From assembly GCA_026391415.1 (NCBI GenBank), contig JAPLEL010000103.1:1-33795 (forward strand): a stretch of DNA of 33,795 bases, written 5' to 3'. The first letter of the stretch is position 1. Each line of letters begins with the position of its first letter. The notes below the pieces were generated by a model, which was not told the origin of the DNA, did no database searches, and worked only from the letters and a program-made list of their open reading frames with translations. Positions 8,619 through 15,383 of the stretch are shown piece by piece. Position numbers and translations under genes: made by a program. The DNA comes from Bacteroidota bacterium (GTDB taxonomy: Bacteria > Bacteroidota > Bacteroidia > Chitinophagales > Chitinophagaceae).

Positions 8619-8646
8619 TCCTTATTATGTTATTGTTAACTGTTTA
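8619..8646. promoter_or_regulatory. Second candidate Pho-box-like operator in the divergent region
   Basis: The minus strand at 8646-8630 reads TAAACAGTTAACAATAA, which differs from the pit operator (TAAGCAGATAACAATAA) at only 2 of 17 positions. A looser repeat, TAATAAGG, begins 11 bases after TAACAATAA. The element lies between the response regulator (minus) and the gene starting at 8702 (plus). Its orientation relative to the plus-strand gene is the same as in the pit promoter; relative to the regulator it is reversed. It could serve either gene or both. Confidence 0.45.
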
Positions 8647-8681
8647 AATAGGCCTTCCTGCATTTTGAGGTGAAATGGTAG

Positions 8682-8689
8682 TATTTTTG
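8682..8689 (+). promoter_or_regulatory. -7 element TATTTTTG upstream of the caspase-like gene
   Basis: TATTTTTG matches TAnnTTTG and is identical to the pit operon -7 box. It ends 12 bases before the ATG at 8702 and lies within the longer possible reading frame from 8675, which supports the later start. Confidence 0.45.
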
Positions 8690-8701
8690 GCTGATACTAA
8701 T

Positions 8702-10870
8702 ATGAAACAAGCTTTTCTTTTAATAGTAATGGGTGTATTTTTTGGGAGCATCATGGCCCAGACGCCAACCAATATGCCACCCATTCCTGCTACAAGGGTT
8801 TGGCACCACGAAGATATTTTAGGGTCACAAAAAAAAATACAAGGACTGTTTCCAGTTTTGCTCGACACTGTAAGAAAGTCAAATATTATTATAGATTCTT
8901 TCAATAATAGTATCACTGCTATTAGAATAAGTATTGAGTTGAATGATAATTTAGACAATAATAATAAGTTTAAATGGCTACGTAGTACCAATGAAATACT
9001 AACCAGTTTTATTTATGCGTTTAATATTAAAATGGTACAACTAGTGGATCTAATTCCACTGGTAAAATCATTTGGTCGGGCGATGAATTTGGCCATAAAG
9101 GATCAATCTATTTATCCAGTTTTTGAACAAAATAATTTAGCCATAGGATCTATTTTAATAGACAATTATGGATTCATAACAAATAAGGCTATTCCTGCTG
9201 CAAAAGATTTGTTGGTCTGGAAGTATTGTCAATTATATCCCGAAAAAATATTGGCAACTTTAAGTAATAATCCAACTAATATTTTTGCAGATACCTTACT
9301 TGTACAAGCGGCTTTTTTAGACCCAGAAAAATTATACAATTATGCAGCGGTACCCAATGCCTTAGGTAAAAAAATACAATCAACTAATCATCGGCTTGTT
9401 AAATTAATTAGCCAATTTTCAATTACCAAAACAGGCAGAATGTATATGCCTTTCTTAGATAATTTATACCAAAATAAAATATCAGTTAATGATATAACAC
9501 CGTTGTTAACGCCAGAAAAATCAGAAAATTATTATCAATTATTAGTAAGCACGCGGATTGATTATGTAGCAAGAATGCAATATGCAGATACACCCATTCT
9601 TGTAAAGGTATTAACCAATAAATTAAAAGACAAAGCCATTGAGCTATATATCAATGAAATCAATGCTTTACACGAAGAAAAGAATCCAAAAATCAGGTTC
9701 CTTTCGCTAGAAAAACTAAGTGCCCAAGACTTGTATTATTTGGCTGTAATGGGTGAAGCAGAAATGTATACATCTAGTTTTGTTAGTGGTATTTATCCCC
9801 GTATTTTTCAGCGGATGAAAAAGCCAGATGCCAATGATTTATTACAGTCTGTGCATAACGATTATGTTAAAAAATTCATTAAAATATCCGCAGCCTATAA
9901 TACACTTGATGACTTTCTACAAAAGATGGATTCAAGTATTGCTTTTACTAGAATGCAACAGTTTGTTGATGGGCTAGAAAAAACAAAAAGTTTAGAAGAA
10001 GCAGTAGATGTGGCAGATGCCTATGCTAGTATTTATCAACCAACATTTAAAAAAATTATTCTAGATCAAGTGCATGTAAATTTAGTGGATGCACAGCAAA
10101 AAAAACAAGTTCTTGGTATAGCTATTTATCAATTATTGGAAACCATTTTTGCTTCAATGGATACGGCTAATCATGTTGATGTTGCTGCAGAGCTTGGCAT
10201 TGCTCCGGTTTATTTTATGCCCAATAAATTGTTGCAAAATGCCCAAGGAAAAATAATCATACAACAATTCTTTTATGGAGATAAAGATGGCATGACTATT
10301 TTCAACGCTTTTATTACTTCGTTTACTCCTGCAAAATGGAAAGTTACCCAACATAAAGATTGGGTAGAAATTGTTTCAAAAAAAGGAGTGCCAATTAGTA
10401 TTTATGCTAATCGTCCATTAAACCCAGCGCTAGATTTAGACGAGCAAGCACAAGACGCTTTAATTGCATATTTAAAATCCCAACAGCTAACACCTTCCAT
10501 TGTCATTCATCGAGGGCATAGTTATCATTTAAATTCAACTATTGAAAAATTAGCATCGTCTGCTAAATTGGTAATTTTAGGAGGTTGTGGAGGATATCAA
10601 AACCTGAATCAAGTATTGGCAATTTGCCCTGGTGCACATATTATTTCTACTAAGCAAGTTGGCACTGGCATTATTAATAAGGGGCTATTAAATGAAATCA
10701 GTGAAACGCTTCGGTTGGGTCAAAATCTTTACTGGCCCAGTTTGTGGGCAAAAATGACCAATCAATTTAAAGCTCAATTAAAAGAAAGTTTCAACGATTA
10801 TGTGCCACCACATAAAAACTTAGGCGCCATTTTTATTATGGCTTATCAGAAAAAAATCAACCAACAATAG
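8702..10870 (+). CDS. Secreted protein of unknown function with a caspase/separase-like C-terminal His-Cys pair
   Basis: I do not recognise the family. From the ATG at 8702 the protein has 722 residues and a signal peptide (MKQAFLLIVMGVFFGSIMAQ); a longer start at 8675 would spoil that signal. Residues from about 25 to 560 are mixed, helix-rich and without a motif I can name. The C-terminal part looks like an alpha/beta fold. A strand precedes VIHRGHSYH (His606), and a second strand, LVILGGCGGY, carries Cys629, 23 residues later. This His/Cys order and spacing resembles clan CD peptidases, particularly separase (GHG followed about 26 residues on by GCSS). Catalysis is inference; the second His (609) is another candidate. 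Its stop is 1 base from that of the convergent acidic protein gene. A shared Pho-like element lies upstream. Confidence 0.75.
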   Translation: MKQAFLLIVMGVFFGSIMAQTPTNMPPIPATRVWHHEDILGSQKKIQGLFPVLLDTVRKSNIIIDSFNNSITAIRISIELNDNLDNNNKFKWLRSTNEILTSFIYAFNIKMVQLVDLIPLVKSFGRAMNLAIKDQSIYPVFEQNNLAIGSILIDNYGFITNKAIPAAKDLLVWKYCQLYPEKILATLSNNPTNIFADTLLVQAAFLDPEKLYNYAAVPNALGKKIQSTNHRLVKLISQFSITKTGRMYMPFLDNLYQNKISVNDITPLLTPEKSENYYQLLVSTRIDYVARMQYADTPILVKVLTNKLKDKAIELYINEINALHEEKNPKIRFLSLEKLSAQDLYYLAVMGEAEMYTSSFVSGIYPRIFQRMKKPDANDLLQSVHNDYVKKFIKISAAYNTLDDFLQKMDSSIAFTRMQQFVDGLEKTKSLEEAVDVADAYASIYQPTFKKIILDQVHVNLVDAQQKKQVLGIAIYQLLETIFASMDTANHVDVAAELGIAPVYFMPNKLLQNAQGKIIIQQFFYGDKDGMTIFNAFITSFTPAKWKVTQHKDWVEIVSKKGVPISIYANRPLNPALDLDEQAQDALIAYLKSQQLTPSIVIHRGHSYHLNSTIEKLASSAKLVILGGCGGYQNLNQVLAICPGAHIISTKQVGTGIINKGLLNEISETLRLGQNLYWPSLWAKMTNQFKAQLKESFNDYVPPHKNLGAIFIMAYQKKINQQ

Positions 10871-10871
10871 T

Positions 10872-11144
10872 TTACAAATCGCCTTCTTCCCAGTCTTCGT
10901 CGGCTTCGTCTTCGTCGAACAAAAGTTCGTAGTTTAACGCTTCTTCATCTGAAAGTTCTTCTAAAATTTCAAAGATGGTATCTTCTTTTTTTCTCCAATA
11001 TGTAAGTTCTTCTTCGGCATCGTGCAAAATTAAAAACACAGCACCTGTTGTTTCCATCATGGGTTGTACCAATACTAATTCTTCGCCTTCGTTTTCTGTA
11101 ATTAAGTAATAGCGACCTATGGATAATTGCGAATATGTAGACAT
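10872..11144 (-). CDS. Small acidic protein of unknown function
   Basis: A 90-residue protein with no recognised function. It has no signal peptide or membrane segment. The N-terminal two thirds alternate short hydrophobic strands (YYLITENEGEELVLVQPM, GAVFLILHDAEEE), suggesting a small beta-rich domain. The C-terminal 30 residues are very acidic (LLFDEDEADEDWEEGDL). Codon pattern and length look like a real conserved gene rather than chance. It lies 74 bases downstream of the MBL hydrolase on the same strand and may be co-transcribed with it. The acidity recalls DUF1292-like small proteins, but I cannot support that assignment. Confidence 0.75.
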   Translation of the reverse strand: MSTYSQLSIGRYYLITENEGEELVLVQPMMETTGAVFLILHDAEEELTYWRKKEDTIFEILEELSDEEALNYELLFDEDEADEDWEEGDL

Positions 11145-11218
11145 ATAGATTTGTTTTAAGTTTGTTCGTTTATGCGTTACAAGTTACTCCAATTTTAGGG
11201 ATAATTTGTATATGCCAA

Positions 11219-11857
11219 TTAAGAAAGAAAGGGATTGTTTTTTCTTTCATGACCAATAGTGGTTGGTCTGCCATGTCCTGAGTAAACAATTACTTCATCG
11301 GGTAAGGTTAATATTTGTTCTTTAATGCTATTTAGCAATTGTTCATGGGAAGCCATTGGTAAGTCGGTACGGCCAATGCTTTCATAGAAAAGTACGTCGC
11401 CACTTATAATAAAACCCTGTTCTGCGCAATAAAAGCTAATACTTCCAGGAGAATGTCCTGGGGTAAATCGAATACTCAGCTGATCTTCCCCTATTGAAAT
11501 GGTGTTTTCTTGGTTTAAAAAATGTAGGGGGCCAGAATAATTGATAAATGGCATCCCCCAGTTTTCGCCCGATTTTGGTGCGAATTCTAGCATCTTTTCT
11601 TCATTTGGATGGATATACAGTTCTAATCCATAAGTTTTGTGTACCCAATCGTTGCCAAACACATGGTCTAAATGGCAGTGTGTATTAACTAATTGTATCG
11701 GTACAAGTTGGTTATCAGTAATAAACTTTTTTAACGTTTCTTGTTCTTCAGGTGCGTAACATCCGGGATCAATTATAATAGCTTTGTAGGTATCATTGTA
11801 TAGCAAATAGGTGTTTTCTTGTATAGGACTGAATTTAAAAACTTTAACATGAAACAT
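11219..11857 (-). CDS. MBL-fold metallo-hydrolase (glyoxalase II-like)
   Basis: Cytoplasmic metallo-beta-lactamase-fold hydrolase. The dinuclear metal motif is complete: His60-x-His62-x-Asp64-His65 (THCHLDH), His135 in FTPGHSPGS, Asp154 in ISGDVLF and His195 in YSGHGRPT. The 212-residue length and the DVLFYESIGRTDLP segment resemble the small glyoxalase II-like/YcbL group rather than classical GloB with its longer C-terminal glutathione-binding domain. The substrate is probably a thioester, but the sequence does not fix this. It is divergent from the TolB-like gene across 62 bases and upstream of the acidic small protein. Confidence 0.92.
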   Translation of the reverse strand: MFHVKVFKFSPIQENTYLLYNDTYKAIIIDPGCYAPEEQETLKKFITDNQLVPIQLVNTHCHLDHVFGNDWVHKTYGLELYIHPNEEKMLEFAPKSGENWGMPFINYSGPLHFLNQENTISIGEDQLSIRFTPGHSPGSISFYCAEQGFIISGDVLFYESIGRTDLPMASHEQLLNSIKEQILTLPDEVIVYSGHGRPTTIGHERKNNPFLS

Positions 11858-11919
11858 AAATGGAATTTTGGGGTGCTTTTAATGGTAAATGACTAATTTT
11901 AAAATACTAAAGTTCGGAT

Positions 11920-14592
11920 ATGCAACTGAATAGATTTAATAAATGGCTTTTTTTAATAGGATTTCTTTTCCCCATCGTTTCTACGGCGCAAGTTAATGCA
12001 GTGGTGTTTGGAAAAAACAGGGTACAACACAAGAAATTTATCTGGAAATTTCACCAGTCTCCCAATTTCAATACTTATACCGCACAATCTGGTGTTGAAC
12101 TAGGCAAGTTTGTTGCCCAAGTTGCAGAAGACGAATTGCCATCAATAGAAAATTTTACAGAATATTCTTTGCAAAGACGCGCTAATATAGTAGTGTATAA
12201 TAATTACAATGATTATAAAAGCAGCAATATTGGATTGGGTTCCGATTGGCAAAATGCTGGCGGATCAACCAAGTTAGTGAATAATAAAATTATACTTTAT
12301 TTCGATGGTAATCACGAGCACCTTAAACAAAGTGTGAGAGAAGGAATTGCCAAAGTATTAACCGATAATTTATTGTTTGGAGATGATATAGGCGAGTTTG
12401 CCAGCAATCAAGCATTACTTGATTTGCCAAAATGGTTGCTTGATGGATATGTAGCCTATGTAGCAAAACCATGGAGTACCGAAAAAGATGATGCGCTTAA
12501 GAGTGCCATTTTGAGTGGCAATTACAATAGCTTTTACCAATTTGCATTTGAGAAGCCATTATTAGCAGGTCATGCATTCTGGTATTATTTTGGTGAAAAA
12601 TATCGCGTAGAAAACATCACCTACTTATTATATTTAGCAAGGATTTATAAAAATTTAAATAGTGCAGCGCTTCGTGTTTGTAAAATTAAGTTCAAAGATG
12701 TGTTGAAAGATTTCATGCAGTTTGAGCAAGACCATTATATAAAAGAAATCCGTCAACGAAGAAATGCTCCCAAGGGTTTATTAAATATTACAGAAGATGT
12801 AACGAAGAATGATTATTTCCGTTTTCAAGCAAGTCCAACACCTAAGAGTAATAATTACGCAGTTGTTGAGTTTAAAAAAGGTATTTATAGTGTAAAGTAT
12901 TTTGAGAATTTTTATAATGCCAAAATTTTACTTAAACTAGGTGTCCGCACCAATCAAGGCGATATCAATCCAAACTATCCTATCATGGCATGGGATGGAA
13001 AGGGTAGCAGGTTGTTGGTTATTTATTGGGAAGATGGAAAAACAAAAATGTTTGTGTATGACGCAGTGGCGCACTACAAACGTTTTAAACAAACGATTGA
13101 AGGATTAGACCAAATAACGGATGCGTCGTTTATGTTGGATGCCAATTCATTGGTATTGAGTGCGGTTAAAAATGGTCATTCAGATATTTTTACCTATAAA
13201 ATTGAAGAGCAAAAAATGACCCAAATTACCGACGATGTGTACGACGATTTGGATCCTAGTTTTGTTGCTTTTCCTAACCGAGTAGGAATAGTGTTTGCCT
13301 CAAATAGACCTAGTGGTTCTGCTCCAAATAAAGATACCGTTTTACCAAGTCGTTATCGCTTTAATATATTCATGGTGGATGTATTAAATACTAGTAAAGA
13401 AAAACAAATAGCCAAATTAACCAACCTACAGTTTGGTAATGCGCGCTATCCAATGCAATACAATCCAACACACTTTACATTTGCATCAGACGAAAATGGT
13501 ATCATTAATCGTTGGGCTGGTTTCTTTGCCACCCAAAGAAATGGAGTAGATACTTTGGTATATGTAGGGGATGAATTATTGCACAACCCGTCTAAAAAAG
13601 AATACGATTCAACACTAGTAGCTTGGAGAAAAAATGAACCCGATAGTGTGGGTTATTTTCAAGTATACAAAGACTCTACCTATACATTTCCTATTACCAA
13701 TTATCAAAGTTCTTTATTAGAAACTAGAATTGCGGGTAATAATGGACAAGTAAGTGAAGTACGTCAAGAAGGTGATTATAAGTTTTTATATAAATTAAAA
13801 GTAGACGAAACTGCATTGTTAAAACGTAATGTTAATGCGCGTCCTACTGAGTTTATGAAAAAGCAAATTGATGCCAAAAGAGCTTCAGAGGGTAAAGCAA
13901 TTATCTACAACAAAAAACAAGTAGTAGATACAGTAAAGCCAAAATCAACGGCTATTTTTCAAAATGAATTTGCAGACGAAAAGCCCGATACATTAGTTGC
14001 TGTAAACAAACTATTGAACAATGCAGTAAAAGTTTCAACACTTAGTAAGTCTAAATTATTTGACTATCGATTGAAATTTAGTAGTGATTATATTTTAGCA
14101 GGGTTTACCAATAATATACTTATCAATAGATACCAGCCTTATGGTGGAGGGTCGGGTCCTATTCAATTAAATAATGGTAACGACCTCAATTTTACTTTTA
14201 GGGTTGGCGCAAGTGATTTAATGGAAGACCTCAAATTTGTTGGCGGTTTTAGATTTGGCACCAATTTGAAAGATAAGGATGTGTTTTTCTCTTTCATGAA
14301 CAATAAAAAACGTTTAGACTGGGGCTTAACATACTATAGAAGTAATGTGAGCAATTATTTTAATACTAATTATAACAATGAATTAGTAACTAATTTGTTT
14401 CAAGGAAATGTTTCTTATCCATTTAATGAAGTAAAAAGTTTACGTGCAACACTTGGTGTACGTTCCGATAGAGGAATTTTAAAATCATACGATAATTATT
14501 CTGGTCAACCAGACCCTAATGCACTTGCTTATAAAGATACTGTGTCTAGATATGCGTTGGCTCGTGTAGAATATGTGCACGATAATATTTAG
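11920..14592 (+). CDS. TolB-like PD40/outer-membrane barrel protein, N-terminal part (broken by frameshift)
   Basis: First 890 residues of a protein that would have about 1128 if intact. Domains in order: a signal peptide (1-23, ending STAQ); a region resembling a peptidase MA/gluzincin domain (about 40-270) with PKWLLDGYVAY at 170-180; a TolB/PD40-type beta-propeller (about 300-560, with repeats such as ITDDVYDDLDPSF and VFASNRPSG); a linker; and the start of a BamA-like surface-antigen barrel (from about 710). The peptidase active site looks dead: the expected HExxH is Arg140-Glu-Gly-Ile-Ala144. The frame stops at TAG 14590-14592 inside a 23-bp tandem duplication, just before EYVHDN would continue into the barrel. 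Without its last strands this barrel is unlikely to insert properly. Confidence 0.85.
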   Translation: MQLNRFNKWLFLIGFLFPIVSTAQVNAVVFGKNRVQHKKFIWKFHQSPNFNTYTAQSGVELGKFVAQVAEDELPSIENFTEYSLQRRANIVVYNNYNDYKSSNIGLGSDWQNAGGSTKLVNNKIILYFDGNHEHLKQSVREGIAKVLTDNLLFGDDIGEFASNQALLDLPKWLLDGYVAYVAKPWSTEKDDALKSAILSGNYNSFYQFAFEKPLLAGHAFWYYFGEKYRVENITYLLYLARIYKNLNSAALRVCKIKFKDVLKDFMQFEQDHYIKEIRQRRNAPKGLLNITEDVTKNDYFRFQASPTPKSNNYAVVEFKKGIYSVKYFENFYNAKILLKLGVRTNQGDINPNYPIMAWDGKGSRLLVIYWEDGKTKMFVYDAVAHYKRFKQTIEGLDQITDASFMLDANSLVLSAVKNGHSDIFTYKIEEQKMTQITDDVYDDLDPSFVAFPNRVGIVFASNRPSGSAPNKDTVLPSRYRFNIFMVDVLNTSKEKQIAKLTNLQFGNARYPMQYNPTHFTFASDENGIINRWAGFFATQRNGVDTLVYVGDELLHNPSKKEYDSTLVAWRKNEPDSVGYFQVYKDSTYTFPITNYQSSLLETRIAGNNGQVSEVRQEGDYKFLYKLKVDETALLKRNVNARPTEFMKKQIDAKRASEGKAIIYNKKQVVDTVKPKSTAIFQNEFADEKPDTLVAVNKLLNNAVKVSTLSKSKLFDYRLKFSSDYILAGFTNNILINRYQPYGGGSGPIQLNNGNDLNFTFRVGASDLMEDLKFVGGFRFGTNLKDKDVFFSFMNNKKRLDWGLTYYRSNVSNYFNTNYNNELVTNLFQGNVSYPFNEVKSLRATLGVRSDRGILKSYDNYSGQPDPNALAYKDTVSRYALARVEYVHDNI

Positions 14593-14610
14593 AATATGTG
14601 CATGATAATA
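14567..14610 (+). repeat. 23-bp-period tandem duplication causing a frameshift
   Basis: A 21-base segment at 14567-14587 recurs at 14590-14610 with a single C/T difference (14580 versus 14603). The period is 23 bp, not a multiple of three. The second copy brings TAG into the original frame at 14590-14592. Removing one 23-bp unit gives an uninterrupted frame reading EYVHDNTINPIQN, which joins the two open frames exactly. Confidence 0.93.
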
Positions 14611-15329
14611 CCATTAATCCAATCCAAAATATTTGGAATGGATTGCGTTTTAAAATCTATTTAGATGTTAATCTGCCTGTTTATAAAAACTCTTTTGGTT
14701 CAGGAACTAAAACTTTTAATTTAGGGTTTGATGCAAGGCAATATGTAAAAATTTATAGAAACTTTATTTGGGCCGGACGTGCGGCTGCCGATTTCTCTTG
14801 GGGCAACCAAAAACTAATTTATTATTTAGGAGGTGTTGATGGATGGATAGGACCACAGTTTAATAGCAATCCGCCAGCGCCAGATCAAAACTATGCTTTT
14901 CAGTCTTTGGCAGTGAATATGCGAGGCTATAATCAAAATATTGCCAACGGAAACAATGCGTTTGTTATCAATTCTGAATTAAGATTGCCTCTTTTTGCAA
15001 CCTTAATAAATAGACCGATTAACAATGCATTTTTACGCAATTTTCAATTGGTACAATTCATTGATTTAGGCTCTGCTTGGAATGGCAAATACAATGGCAT
15101 TAAGCGCCCGGGGCAATATATTCAAACACTTGATCCTAGTGGAATTCCAACAGGAAATGTTACTGTTAAGATTGATGCCGGTGGGTTAGGACCTTTTGCT
15201 GGTGGATATGGTTTTGGTATGCGCAGTACCTTAATGGGCTATTTTATGAAATTAGATACGGCATGGCCAATGAAAGGTGTTTTTGTAGGAAAACCAATCT
15301 GGTATTTTTCTTTAGGGTTTGATTTTTAG
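14598..15329 (+). CDS. TolB-like/outer-membrane barrel protein, C-terminal part
   Basis: Open frame holding the last 240 or so residues of the split gene. It is only reached from the upstream frame if the 23-bp duplication is removed. The sequence is an outer-membrane beta-barrel C-terminus of the surface-antigen (BamA/TamA-like) type: alternating strands, YYLGGVDGWIG, NMRGYNQNIANGNN (like the conserved RGY segment), NSELRLPLF, and a terminal strand ending in Phe (FSLGFDF). A GTG at 14598 could in principle restart translation 6 bases after the upstream stop. The product would have no signal peptide, so function as a separate protein is improbable. I regard both parts as one interrupted gene. 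Confidence 0.82.
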   Translation: MHDNTINPIQNIWNGLRFKIYLDVNLPVYKNSFGSGTKTFNLGFDARQYVKIYRNFIWAGRAAADFSWGNQKLIYYLGGVDGWIGPQFNSNPPAPDQNYAFQSLAVNMRGYNQNIANGNNAFVINSELRLPLFATLINRPINNAFLRNFQLVQFIDLGSAWNGKYNGIKRPGQYIQTLDPSGIPTGNVTVKIDAGGLGPFAGGYGFGMRSTLMGYFMKLDTAWPMKGVFVGKPIWYFSLGFDF

Positions 15330-15370
15330 GAAATTAACAGTTTGCCTTTAAATTGGCCAATCCTATGAGC

Positions 15371-15378
15371 TATATTTG
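15371..15378 (+). promoter_or_regulatory. -7 element TATATTTG immediately before the DUF5686 gene
   Basis: TATATTTG matches TAnnTTTG and ends only 5 bases before the ATG at 15384. Transcription would begin at or within a few bases of the start codon, so the mRNA may be nearly leaderless. Candidate -33 TTG sites lie at 15342-15344 and 15353-15355, neither ideally spaced. Confidence 0.5.
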
Positions 15379-15383
15379 TTTGT

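Noticed and set aside
8644-8991. 115-codon minus-strand frame near the regulator promoter
   Set aside because: It overlaps the N-terminus of the secreted caspase-like gene, and its sequence looks like reverse-strand noise. It would also run through the operator region.
14560-14620. Programmed ribosomal frameshift
   Set aside because: There is no slippery heptamer or downstream pseudoknot, and the tandem duplication explains the frame change completely.
14598-15329. A separate small outer-membrane barrel gene
   Set aside because: Its start lies within the 23-bp duplication and it lacks a signal peptide; it is better explained as the displaced 3' end of the upstream gene.
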